This document shows, piece after piece, positions 34,608 to 43,496 of a DNA stretch of 64,000 bases. The notes beneath the pieces were generated by a model. That model did no database searches. It was not told the origin of the DNA and saw only the letters and a program-made list of their open reading frames with translations. Both the position numbers and the translations under genes were made by a program. How positions within the stretch are numbered: the first letter of the stretch is position 1; each line of letters begins with the position of its first letter. Source of the stretch: Archangium minus (GTDB lineage: Bacteria > Myxococcota > Myxococcia > Myxococcales > Myxococcaceae); contig NZ_CP043494.1 in assembly GCF_044360475.1 (NCBI RefSeq), positions 2,046,001 to 2,110,000 of the forward strand, in the 5' to 3' direction.

Positions 34608-37600
34608 ATGCGCTCGACTAGCGGTACTTCGTGCGACGTTGGCTTCGGTATCGCGCACGGCCCCAGGCCCGAGGCCACGGCGCTCAGGTGGCTCGAGCTC
34701 CTGCCCGCCACCCAGAGGGCCCTGGAGGAACTCATCCACTGGCTGGATGCGGCCTGCCGCTCACGCCGGGACGAGGGCTCGGCCGGCTCGAGTTCCAAGG
34801 AAGAGCAGCTCGCGACGAGCGCACTCGTCTCGGGTGACCGGGGTTTCGGGAAGACAACCATCCTGCTGTCGATGTCCTATGCACTCCGCAATCCCCAAGA
34901 GTTTTTTAGCTCCCGTGCCGACGGCGCGTCCTCCCCCTTGGACGAGTTCCGGGACAAGGAGCGCTGCGAGAAGCTCTTCAATGTACTCAAGAAACTCGGG
35001 GAGCACATCGTCTGGCTGGACTCCCTGGACATGGAGCCGCTGCCCACGCAGGTCAACCTCCTGGCCACGCTGCTGGTGCGTGTGCGCAACGCGCTGGATC
35101 CCAGCCCCGAGCACAGGCGGAGGGACGGATGGGCACCTCCCTCTCTCCTGGAGGAGGGCTTGAATGATCCCTATGGGAAGATCGACAAGCTCGTCCGGGA
35201 TGCCACCTTCATGTGGGAGGACAGCCCGGTACAGGCAAAGGATCCTCGCCAGCGAGCCGAGCAGCAGATCAAGGCAGCGGAGATCTATGCCACCTTCCGG
35301 CGTGACTTCTTCGAGGCCATGGACTCGGTGTCCCGGCTCCTGGCGGAGCGCAGGTTCGGCCACGGCAGCCAGCAGAAGGTCCTCCTGGTGCTGCCCATCG
35401 ACAACGTGGATCGCAGCATCCAGCACCTTCATCTCATTCTCAAACTGACGCGGATGGTGGCCAGCCGGCAGCTCTGGTTCGTTCTCGCCTCCGGGCGTTC
35501 CGAGTTCCAGCTCTTCCTGGAGCGCTCCTTCCAGATGGAGTTGACCTCATCCGGCCAGACCCCTCTGGGGCCGAAGAGCCGGGAGGAGACGTTGTCCATC
35601 GCACGCCGCCAGGCCGCTGCCGCCATGCGCCGGGTGCTGCCCCCCATCCACCGCATCCAGATTGTCTCGGTCAAGCCCAGGGAGGCCTGGAACTTCGAGG
35701 CGCCCCCCCCTCTGTCGGGCAGTGGGTACGATGCGAGGAGCCTCTCGCACTTCCTCAGGAAGATCCGACTCCCCAGTCAGAAGGAGGAGTCGCACGGGCT
35801 GAAGAGCTTCGCCGACCTCTTCGACCTCCGGGATCGGCTCATCGTCTGGGACGACAAGAAGCCGTCGAAGCTGAAGGACGCCTCGCTCTTGACGGAGTAC
35901 AGCCAGACCCTGAGGGAGCAAGGGGTGTTCTCGCTGCAGGATGTGCATCGGTTGGACGCCTTCATCAAGTTCCTGAAGCTGGAAAAGAATGTGGAGCGTC
36001 TGAACGAGCACCTCGAGAAGCGCTTGAAGGAGAAGAAGACTCCCAAGGAAGAGACCCAGGCCACGGACCCCGGGGAGGATGAGCTCGACTGCCTGGCTGA
36101 GTTCGTCAACCAACTAAGGACAGAGGGGGAGAACGGTTGGAGCTGGGCTCAGGAGAGCACCCCTCCCATTTTCAGCTATGCGGCCAGACTGGCCCTCACC
36201 CTGTCGGCTCGGTCCGCCTTGGACCTGTGGCAGTCCGTCCGGGTCGCGGCTCAGGAGACGGAGAATCACCTCGCGCAGGGCCACCCGCTCCCGGATGGCA
36301 GCGCGAGCCACAACCCGGGTGCGGAGCCTTTCTGCGAGTCCTGCGAAGAGCAGCCCATCAAGATCGCTGAGGCGATGCTGCGTGCTTCCGTTGATGAGAG
36401 CGATCTTCCTGGCTGGGCCAGTGAGCAACTCCTCAACCGGATCATGCGTCGCAACGTGCAGGGGAGCACCGTCCTGGATCTCACCGGCAATCCCATCCAG
36501 CGGCTTAAGCGCACCTCCCTGTCCGAAGTGTTGCATTGGCACCCGGACAAGCAAAAGCCCGAGAGCAACCATTTCGAGGTGCTGCGCACCGAGCTGCACC
36601 TGCGGCACTTCCAGGACGTCATCCTCGAGCAGCGCGACCTCGACAAGCCCGGCCGCAAGGTCCTCATGCCGTCCAACGTCGCTGGTTGGTTCATGTTGTT
36701 GCACGATCTGCTGGTACTCACCCGGGAACGGAGGGTGATGAACCTCTCGACCACTCCCCGCGAAATGCTTCCCGAGCTGACGGTGACGCTGCACGAGGTG
36801 CTGCTGAAGCCTCCTGGAGCCGGCAAGCTCGACACCGAGCTCGAGTTCTGGTGGCTCCTCCCTAGCTGGAACACCTTCATCGACTTCGTCATCTTCACCA
36901 TGCAATGGCGGGCCTTCCTCCATCGCATCCAGAATCTCTTTCAGGCTTCCGACGCAGTGGCCTCCTCAAAGCGCGAGCAGCTCAAGGAGATGGATGCCAA
37001 GAAGTTCAGCTTCGTCATGGCGGCGTGGATCGACAATGTGTGCTCGGTGTCTGGTGAGAGACGCGGTGGGTGGGATTGGACGAGGCTCGCGAAGGTGGTG
37101 CATCGAAAGGAGGATGCGGATGCTCTGACGCTCACCAAGGACAAGGACTTCTTCGATTACGTGTGGAGTGTCATGAATAACATCGAGACGCTCTTCGCCA
37201 GAGCTTGGGAGAGCAGGGCCAGCTACCACCGGCTGGGGATAGCCTGCTTCTGGTTGGACCATTGCCTGCCGTTGTTGCTGGGGTCGGAGTTCATTCCATC
37301 CCAGAGCAGGAGTCACTTCGAGAAGGTGCTGAAAACACCGCCTCCGGGCGTCACCCACCGTCACTGGTGGAGCAGGCACGAGGGGTTGAAGTCGGAGCTC
37401 CTGAACCAGCGCCGGTACGCCATGGTCCTCGGGGAGGTGGAGCACTCCAGGGCCTATAAACTCCACAAAAAGCGCCACGACAAGGCCCTTGGCGCCGATG
37501 CCCTCAGTCTTTACGGCTGGCTCTCGCGGGCCTGCGAGGAGTGGATCACCAGCAGTCGAGCCGCCAAGGGGAAGGAGGGTCGCGGGAAGCAGGTGCGTGT

Positions 37601-37721
37601 GACGAAGGTTCCCGAGCAGGGCAGGGTCGTTCAGAAGGGACGGCTCCGCCTCGGTGAGGCGGTGCACAGGGAAGTGAGAGCCCCGGCGAGGAGGCGGAGG
37701 AGGAGGGGTCCCTTGAAATGA
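34608..37721 (+). CDS. rdrA: RADAR ATPase RdrA
   Basis: The product is 1037 aa. Walker A GDRGFGKTT is at residues 76-84 and Walker B VLLVLPIDNVD at 258-268 (Asp265/Asp268), followed by a sensor-like LWFVLASGRSEFQLFLE. The long helical C-terminal region ends in a very basic tail (RRRRRRG). Size, motif order and coupling to a ~930-aa adenosine-deaminase-like gene match RdrA of the RADAR antiphage system. In that system the ATPase forms a ring that works with the RdrB deaminase after phage infection. AAGGGG at 34597-34602 supports ATG 34608. CCTCC-TCTT-GGAGG just upstream could hide or expose the leader. The stop overlaps rdrB by 4 bp. Confidence 0.85.
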   Translation: MRSTSGTSCDVGFGIAHGPRPEATALRWLELLPATQRALEELIHWLDAACRSRRDEGSAGSSSKEEQLATSALVSGDRGFGKTTILLSMSYALRNPQEFFSSRADGASSPLDEFRDKERCEKLFNVLKKLGEHIVWLDSLDMEPLPTQVNLLATLLVRVRNALDPSPEHRRRDGWAPPSLLEEGLNDPYGKIDKLVRDATFMWEDSPVQAKDPRQRAEQQIKAAEIYATFRRDFFEAMDSVSRLLAERRFGHGSQQKVLLVLPIDNVDRSIQHLHLILKLTRMVASRQLWFVLASGRSEFQLFLERSFQMELTSSGQTPLGPKSREETLSIARRQAAAAMRRVLPPIHRIQIVSVKPREAWNFEAPPPLSGSGYDARSLSHFLRKIRLPSQKEESHGLKSFADLFDLRDRLIVWDDKKPSKLKDASLLTEYSQTLREQGVFSLQDVHRLDAFIKFLKLEKNVERLNEHLEKRLKEKKTPKEETQATDPGEDELDCLAEFVNQLRTEGENGWSWAQESTPPIFSYAARLALTLSARSALDLWQSVRVAAQETENHLAQGHPLPDGSASHNPGAEPFCESCEEQPIKIAEAMLRASVDESDLPGWASEQLLNRIMRRNVQGSTVLDLTGNPIQRLKRTSLSEVLHWHPDKQKPESNHFEVLRTELHLRHFQDVILEQRDLDKPGRKVLMPSNVAGWFMLLHDLLVLTRERRVMNLSTTPREMLPELTVTLHEVLLKPPGAGKLDTELEFWWLLPSWNTFIDFVIFTMQWRAFLHRIQNLFQASDAVASSKREQLKEMDAKKFSFVMAAWIDNVCSVSGERRGGWDWTRLAKVVHRKEDADALTLTKDKDFFDYVWSVMNNIETLFARAWESRASYHRLGIACFWLDHCLPLLLGSEFIPSQSRSHFEKVLKTPPPGVTHRHWWSRHEGLKSELLNQRRYAMVLGEVEHSRAYKLHKKRHDKALGADALSLYGWLSRACEEWITSSRAAKGKEGRGKQVRVTKVPEQGRVVQKGRLRLGEAVHREVRAPARRRRRRGPLK

Positions 37722-40519
37722 ACCAGACCCATGCTTCCACCGGCGCTTCCCTGGCACCGCGGCGCGTCCCCGAGGCCTACGTCCGGGCAGAGATCGCCAG
37801 CCATCCCCTGGTCAGCCTGAAAGCATTCCGGAGGGCCATGGTGAATCTGAATCCCGAGCTCGACACCATCCGAGGTGGACGGACGCGGGAGCTGTGGATG
37901 GAGTGCGAGGAGTCGCTGTCACAACATGCGAGCGGCTGGTCTCTGGACCGGCTCATCATGGCGCGCGACTTCTTCTGGTTCGGCGCGGTCCCGGGCCGCC
38001 GGAGGCTCTCCTCCCTCCAGCCCGTCTCCCTGTTGCGCTACCTGCGCAAGTTGGCCGGCAGCTTCCTCGAGTCTCGTCCTGGTGTCACCGAGGTCGTTCA
38101 GAGCTACGACGCCAACGCCTTCGACGCTTCCATCCACTACCGCTGGCTCATCTTCGCCCTTCCCGAGGACCTGCTGCTTTCCGCGCTGCCGGTGGAGCCT
38201 CCTCCCTCCTATGTCAACGTGGATCCTCCCCTGCTGCTGCGGCGGTTGGTGGATATCGGCGTGGCGGAGATCCACCACCACATCGGCGCGGGCATGGATT
38301 TCTCCCTCCTCTGGGCCTCGCTGCTGGCGAGACTGGCGGATCCCGCCCTCTCGCACGATGAGCTGCAGAGCCCCGCTCTGCCTTTCGAGGGAGAGACGAT
38401 GCTGAAGTGGCTGCTCGCCGCGGCCGTGGCCCGCTGTGTGCTTGCCGAGTTCCTCCGGTCCATCGGCGACACGCGCCCCGCCTTTCTCGGGCTGAGTGAC
38501 TTCCTGGATGAGCTGAGCCGCAGGCCGGCGTGGCGCCCCTACCAGCTCCAGGTGTTCTACAGGACTCTCCGGGCCCTCTCTCATGGCGACGAGTCGGAGC
38601 TCCCCGACTTCTACCGGTTGCATGACCTCTACAGGCAGCTCCACACTTCCGGGAATGCCCTTCGCGAATGGCCTCCCCAGACACTGGTGGAGATATGGCA
38701 GCGTTGCGATCCCATCGCCGTGCGCTTGCGTCTGAAGACCCCCAATGGAGGGGAGCGCTGGCTGATGCGCCATGGCCTGGCCTACCTCGCGCAGCGCGAG
38801 CAGGAGGACGGCTCCGCCCCACAGCAGGACGGACTCTTCGCCCGTCTCTTCTGGCAGGCGCTGCGGGTGCGCTGCCTGTACTACCGCACGGTGGTGCAGC
38901 GGCCGATGACGGCGGGGCTGCAATGGTTTGTCCGGTTCTATGACCGGCTGCTCTGGGTGCGCGCTCCGCTGCATGCCGCCCGCGCCGAGGTGTCCTTCCA
39001 CGTCGCGGGTCGGGGTCAGCCCCTCACAGCCCTGGAGGTGCGCACCGCGCCAGGTCCTGATTCCTTCGCGCTGGCCGAGGATCTCCGGGTGCTCATCCGC
39101 TCGTGGCGGCAGGTGCTCCAGCACACCGAGGCGCCGAGGCACGGCCGACGGGAGCCCGAGTTCGGGGTGCTCATCCACTTCACCAAGGAGCGGGACCCGG
39201 ACAAGCTCTGGGCCATTGGGGCCCCTCCGGCCGGAGAACGGCGGACGCACGCTGAGCCCCACCCTCGTGATGTCGTCCGTCTGGGGGGCCGCTATGGGGA
39301 CTTCTTCTCGGATCAGGTGGTGAGGGCCCATTCCATCACGGACCTGTTGCAGCGAGTGCCGCTGGTGCTGTGGTTGTTGCGCGGGCTGGACGTGGCCTCC
39401 GACGAGCTGGGGGTCCCCACCTGGGTGCTGGTGCCGCTCTACCGCTACGTCCAATGGCAGGCGAACCTGTCCGCGACGACCTTCGCCGATCAGCACCGCC
39501 TCTATCAGCCCCCTCCGCTGCAGCTCACAGCCCACGTGGGAGAGGACTTTCGTCATCTCATGGAAGGCATGCGGCGCATCTTCGAGTGCATCCAGTACCT
39601 GCTGGGCCGCTCCCGGGGACGGCTGGGGCACGCCACGGCGCTCGGTGTGGAACCCCGCCTGTGGTCGGAGTCGGCCGGCTCGGTGATGACGACGGCCGAG
39701 GACCGGCTGTGGGACTTGATCTTCGAGTGGCGGCTGTACAGCAGCTATCGGATCGATCCGGAGCTGAGAGCCGAGGCGCCTCCCGGGCGGCCGGAACAGG
39801 TGGAGAACCGCATCCGGGAACTGTCCGGCGTCGTTTTCCGTCGCAGCTACGAGCCTCAGGTGCTGGCCGAGGTTCACCACGTGCTGCACCAGCTCTTCTG
39901 TGTTCCGGTGGCCCGCGTGCGGCCGGAGGGCAGCCTGGATGGCTTCGACCGTGGAGTGCGGATGCTGGACCCCGAGCACGTGCGCTTTCACCCGGTGGTG
40001 AGCAGCATCCTGCGCTGCTACCGCGAGGACGAGCAGGTCTTCCTGCGCGGGCAGGAGCCGGTGGATATCTCCCTGGATGCCTCCGAGGTGTCGGCGCTCT
40101 ACGCCGTGCAGAACGCCTTGCGGCGCGGCATGGCCTACCGGGGGCTCGTCGTGGAGGTCAACCCTTCCAGCAACCTGCTGATCGGGGACCTGTTGGATCT
40201 GCGCAACCATCCCATCCTGCGCCTCTTCCCCCCGGAGCAGGAGGAGGATGCCCCTCCCCCGGTGCCCATCGCCGTGGGCTCGGACGACCCCATCACTTTC
40301 AGCACCTGGCTGCTGCGGGAGTATTCGTTGCTGCACGAGGCAGCGCTGTCCGCGGGCTATCCGGAGCGGGTAACCATCGAGTGGTTGGAGCGCATCCGGC
40401 GCACGGGCCTGGATGCCCGCTTCACGGTGGCCTGGCTCCCCACTGCCGACGAGCTGGCGGAGCGGCTGCTGCGCGAGCTCGATCAATACCTGCAGAACCC
40501 TCGTCCGCTCCCCGACTGA
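37718..40519 (+). CDS. rdrB: RADAR adenosine deaminase RdrB
   Basis: The product is 933 aa, much longer than metabolic adenosine deaminases (~350). The deaminase metal site is recognisable: EIHHHIGAGMDF (His186-188), AHVGEDF (His606, Glu609), RLGHATALG (His638) and VGSDDP (Asp856, Asp857). EVNPSSNLLIGDLL lies between as the usual NPxSN segment. Large insertions separate the motifs, as in RdrB, which forms a hollow shell and deaminates adenosine in RNA or nucleotides during infection. ATGA overlap with rdrA shows translational coupling. A minus-strand open frame of similar length is only its shadow. Confidence 0.88.
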   Translation: MNQTHASTGASLAPRRVPEAYVRAEIASHPLVSLKAFRRAMVNLNPELDTIRGGRTRELWMECEESLSQHASGWSLDRLIMARDFFWFGAVPGRRRLSSLQPVSLLRYLRKLAGSFLESRPGVTEVVQSYDANAFDASIHYRWLIFALPEDLLLSALPVEPPPSYVNVDPPLLLRRLVDIGVAEIHHHIGAGMDFSLLWASLLARLADPALSHDELQSPALPFEGETMLKWLLAAAVARCVLAEFLRSIGDTRPAFLGLSDFLDELSRRPAWRPYQLQVFYRTLRALSHGDESELPDFYRLHDLYRQLHTSGNALREWPPQTLVEIWQRCDPIAVRLRLKTPNGGERWLMRHGLAYLAQREQEDGSAPQQDGLFARLFWQALRVRCLYYRTVVQRPMTAGLQWFVRFYDRLLWVRAPLHAARAEVSFHVAGRGQPLTALEVRTAPGPDSFALAEDLRVLIRSWRQVLQHTEAPRHGRREPEFGVLIHFTKERDPDKLWAIGAPPAGERRTHAEPHPRDVVRLGGRYGDFFSDQVVRAHSITDLLQRVPLVLWLLRGLDVASDELGVPTWVLVPLYRYVQWQANLSATTFADQHRLYQPPPLQLTAHVGEDFRHLMEGMRRIFECIQYLLGRSRGRLGHATALGVEPRLWSESAGSVMTTAEDRLWDLIFEWRLYSSYRIDPELRAEAPPGRPEQVENRIRELSGVVFRRSYEPQVLAEVHHVLHQLFCVPVARVRPEGSLDGFDRGVRMLDPEHVRFHPVVSSILRCYREDEQVFLRGQEPVDISLDASEVSALYAVQNALRRGMAYRGLVVEVNPSSNLLIGDLLDLRNHPILRLFPPEQEEDAPPPVPIAVGSDDPITFSTWLLREYSLLHEAALSAGYPERVTIEWLERIRRTGLDARFTVAWLPTADELAERLLRELDQYLQNPRPLPD

Positions 40520-40529
40520 AGAGCGCTCG

Positions 40530-40718
40530 ATGAATCCCGGAGGTGGCAAGTCGGGTGATCCAAAAGGTGGGTGGGGAAGACGCAGCCCCACCCCCAGGGG
40601 TCGGGTGCGAGAGGCACCTTCTGAAGTAAACCGGCGTGAGCAGTCGTTGGAGGAGTGCCGGCAGCAGGCCGAACTGCACCTGCAGGCGGTGCTGGCCCAG
40701 AGGACGACCCGGAGCTGA
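40530..40718 (+). CDS. Possible small basic ORF downstream of rdrB
   Basis: The frame encodes 62 aa from an ATG 10 bp after rdrB (MNPGGGKSGDPKGGWGRRS), ending in a helical segment (SLEECRQQAELHLQAVLAQR). No family or convincing ribosome site is seen. The downstream sequence is a chimeric pseudogene, so this may be a remnant rather than a gene. Confidence 0.25.
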   Translation: MNPGGGKSGDPKGGWGRRSPTPRGRVREAPSEVNRREQSLEECRQQAELHLQAVLAQRTTRS

Positions 40719-40817
40719 CGCGTGGGCAGCAGGCGGCACGACTCGCCTGCTTCCACCTGCGTCGATGCTCACCGAGAAGCGCGGGAGTTTGGACGGGCCG
40801 AGTGTCGCGGCCTGAAA

Positions 40818-41168
40818 CTGGCACGCGCGGCCGGTGCGCGGGTCATTGGTGCCGCGCGCGGCAAGCAGATGCTGGGTGTAGCCCGGGAACTGGGTGCCGA
40901 GGCTGTGTTCGACTACTTCGAGCCTTCGACGGCGCCGGTGGGCCAGGCCGCGTTCGAGGTGATACCTGTCATTGGACAGACCTTCCCACTAGAGCGGGCT
41001 GCGAAGGCGCACGCAGCGCTAGAAGCGCGAGACGTCTTCGGAAAGACGCTGCTGGTCGTGGGCGAGAAGGTGGAGATCAACCCTGGAGCTCCGGGCGATC
41101 AAGGCGCAGCAGGGGCCGAGAAGTCAGGATTTTCGGGTACCCTGCGTCCCGGCGCTCATGAGAACTGA
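40818..41168 (+). pseudogene. Chimera of quinone oxidoreductase and YceI fragments
   Basis: One open frame contains LARAAGARVIGAARGKQMLG and VARELGAEAVFDYFEPS. It then skips to PVGQAAFEV, then VIGQTFPLERAAKAHAALEA and FGKTLLVV. Finally it enters the yceI 3' end (VGEKVEINPGAPGDQGAAGAE, matching DNA at 24750-24820). Three internal deletions and a cross-gene junction at CTGCTGGTCGTGGGCGAG are visible. No start or function is likely. It is homologous to the intact genes at 32725-33696 and 24270-24824. Confidence 0.8.
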
Positions 41169-42159
41169 ACGCATTGTCATCCCTACCTCTTTTGCCCCCA
41201 AATCCCTCCTCTGGTGTGGTGACGCGCTCGTCGACTGGGTCTCCGGGGGCCGCTGCTACGCTCTGGATGGACGTATCACCGAGCCCCACATCCGCTATGC
41301 CTATCGCTTCGACAGCGCGGTGATGTCCCAGGACGGTCGGTACGCCGTCCTCTACGAGAAGCTCGGGACAAAGGGGCTCCTGCTCCGAGAGGGCGAGGTG
41401 CTCCGCGAGCTGAACCGCAGCTTCTACCATGCCGATGCCTATGAGTACCCCATCGCCCTGGTGACCCTGCCGAGTGGCCGCACGCTCCTGGCCCACTGCC
41501 CCGACGAATACTGTCGTCTGGAGCTCGAGGACGCCGAGACCGGGGAGCGGCTCACCCGGCGGGACAGCAACTCGCCTGACATCTTCCATTCCCGGCTCCA
41601 GTTCAGCCGAGATGGGCGCTACCTGCTCAGCGCGGGGTGGCTCTGGCATCCCGTGGACGTGGCGCATGTCTACGACGTGGCCCTCGCGCTCGAGCAGCCC
41701 CAGTCATTGGATGAGCCCAGGAACATCGAGCTGGGTGAATCGTTCATAGAGGTCCACGCGGCGGCTTTCGGCGAGCGGGACACGCTGGTCCTCGAGTGCT
41801 CGGGCCTCGACGGTGAAGGGACTCCCTTCGCGGATGAACGGCTGCAGGACTCGGTTTGCCTCGCGGTGTACTCGCCCGCCGAGCGCCGCTTCCTGTCCAT
41901 CGCCCCGGTGGAGCAGTTCCCGGGGACCCTCCTGGTGGTGGGCGGATACGCGGTCGGCTTCAACGAACACCCCAAGCTCTTCGAGCTGGCGACCGGACGC
42001 GTCGTGGAGCAGTGGCCCGAGCTCAACACAGGTCGTCAGGGCAGCAGCATCATCCGCCACCTGCCGCCCTTGCCGCCGTTGGCGTTGGACCCCGCCGGCC
42101 GTCGCTTCGCCGTGGCGACGGACAAGAGCATCGAGGTTGTCCGCTTCATTTCAGAGTGA
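41158..42159 (+). CDS. Beta-propeller-like hypothetical protein
   Basis: The product is 333 aa and all-beta. Repeated blade-like segments (MSQDGRYAVLYEKLGTKGLL, FSRDGRYLLSAGWLWHPVDV, DPAGRRFAVATDKSIEVVRF) carry the DGRYLLS-type pattern of WD40/propeller proteins. There is no signal peptide. Close relatives are common as uncharacterised proteins in myxobacteria. It overlaps the end of the chimeric pseudogene by 11 bp, so its original promoter may have been lost. Function unknown. Confidence 0.68.
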   Translation: MRTERIVIPTSFAPKSLLWCGDALVDWVSGGRCYALDGRITEPHIRYAYRFDSAVMSQDGRYAVLYEKLGTKGLLLREGEVLRELNRSFYHADAYEYPIALVTLPSGRTLLAHCPDEYCRLELEDAETGERLTRRDSNSPDIFHSRLQFSRDGRYLLSAGWLWHPVDVAHVYDVALALEQPQSLDEPRNIELGESFIEVHAAAFGERDTLVLECSGLDGEGTPFADERLQDSVCLAVYSPAERRFLSIAPVEQFPGTLLVVGGYAVGFNEHPKLFELATGRVVEQWPELNTGRQGSSIIRHLPPLPPLALDPAGRRFAVATDKSIEVVRFISE

Positions 42160-42233
42160 CAGCGCGTAGTCTGGAGCGAGGTGAAAAGACAGCGCGATTG
42201 GGTCTATCGTCGGGTCCCACCCAATTCCTGCTC

Positions 42234-43433
42234 ATGAACAACCGACCCCATATCTACGCTCCCGAAATCTGGAACAACCCACATCCGTTCTATTCCACGC
42301 TGCGGCGTGACGCGCCGGTCAGTCAGGTGGAGCCAGGAGGCATGTGGGCGGTGACACGCTATGAGGACGTGCTCTACGTCCTCAAGCATCCCCAGCTCTT
42401 CTCGTCCGAGGGCCTGCGCGCGGCCGTGCAGCCGGCCTGGCTCGAACAGCGCAACCCGGTGTGCGACTCCCTCCTGATGATGGATCCGCCGGCCCACACC
42501 CGCTTGCGAGCGCTCATCTCCCGTACCTTCTCGGCCCAGGGCGTGGCCCGCCTGGAGCCCTTCATTCGCTCCTCGGCCGAGTCGATCGTTGCCGACATGC
42601 TGGCGCGTCGCCGGGTGGACTTCGTCGAATCAATGGCCCTGGCGCTGCCCTCGCGAGCCATGAGCGCGCTGTTGGGGCTGGATGCCTCGTTGGTGCCGCG
42701 CTTCAAGCGTTGGGCGGATGCGGTGGTGAGCGTGGGCATCACCCCCGCGGAAGCCACGCAGCGGCGGGCGGAGTTGTGTGCCGACCTGGATGATCTCAAG
42801 CATCACCTGACGCAGGTCCTGGAGCTGCGCCGACGCGAGCCCGGCAACGACGTGGTGAACGATCTGCTGCAGGCTCGGGCGCAGGGCGGGGTGGTGTCGG
42901 ATGACGAGCTCATGAGCTTCCTCGTCATCCTGCTGATCGCGGGGCTGGAGACGACGTACAACCTGCTGGGGCTCTGCGGACTGATGCTGGCGGACCACCC
43001 GGAGCTCTGGGCGCGGCTGAAGGCGGACCGGACGCTCGTGCCCCGGTTCATCGAGGAGGTGTTGCGCTTCCACTCGCCCTCGCAGTCCACCATGCGCATC
43101 ACCACCCAGGAGACGGAGCTGGGCGGGGTGCGGCTGCCCAAGGGGGCGGTGCTGTTGGTGCAATTCGTTTCGGCCAACCGGGACGAGTCGGTCTTCCCCA
43201 ACGCCCACCACTTCGACCTGGACCGCACAGGAGCGCCGAACCTGGCCTTTGGCCAGGGCATTCATTTCTGCGTGGGTGCCCCCCTGGCGCGGTTGGAGGC
43301 GCGCACGGCCGTGGAGGTGTTGCTCGAGCGGTGTGACCGGCTGGTGCGTGAGCCCGGGCCCGTGACGTGGAACGTGGCGGTGACCACGCGTGGGCTGGCA
43401 GTGCTGCCCCTGGAGCTGCTGCCGGTGCCGTGA
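42234..43433 (+). CDS. Cytochrome P450
   Basis: The product is 399 aa. The I-helix is LLIAGLETTYNL, where Glu replaces the usual Asp/Glu before TT. The K-helix is EEVLRFHSP (ExxR). The haem loop is FGQGIHFCVGAPLARLEA with ligand Cys346. Absence of a membrane anchor and the ~400-aa length mark a soluble bacterial P450 needing separate ferredoxin and reductase, which are not in the window. A sulfotransferase begins 63 bp downstream on the same strand, suggesting a tailoring pair acting on one small molecule. Confidence 0.92.
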   Translation: MNNRPHIYAPEIWNNPHPFYSTLRRDAPVSQVEPGGMWAVTRYEDVLYVLKHPQLFSSEGLRAAVQPAWLEQRNPVCDSLLMMDPPAHTRLRALISRTFSAQGVARLEPFIRSSAESIVADMLARRRVDFVESMALALPSRAMSALLGLDASLVPRFKRWADAVVSVGITPAEATQRRAELCADLDDLKHHLTQVLELRRREPGNDVVNDLLQARAQGGVVSDDELMSFLVILLIAGLETTYNLLGLCGLMLADHPELWARLKADRTLVPRFIEEVLRFHSPSQSTMRITTQETELGGVRLPKGAVLLVQFVSANRDESVFPNAHHFDLDRTGAPNLAFGQGIHFCVGAPLARLEARTAVEVLLERCDRLVREPGPVTWNVAVTTRGLAVLPLELLPVP

Positions 43434-43496
43434 GGCTCCTGTGAGGTGTTTCAGAGGGACGCAGTGGGGGTCTGCACGGTGAAGAGAGGGTTGAGG

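Noticed and set aside
37919..40756. Minus-strand open frame of ~945 codons opposite rdrB
   Set aside because: It mirrors rdrB codon positions, is His/Arg/Gln-rich without any recognisable domain, and arises from high-GC third-position bias.
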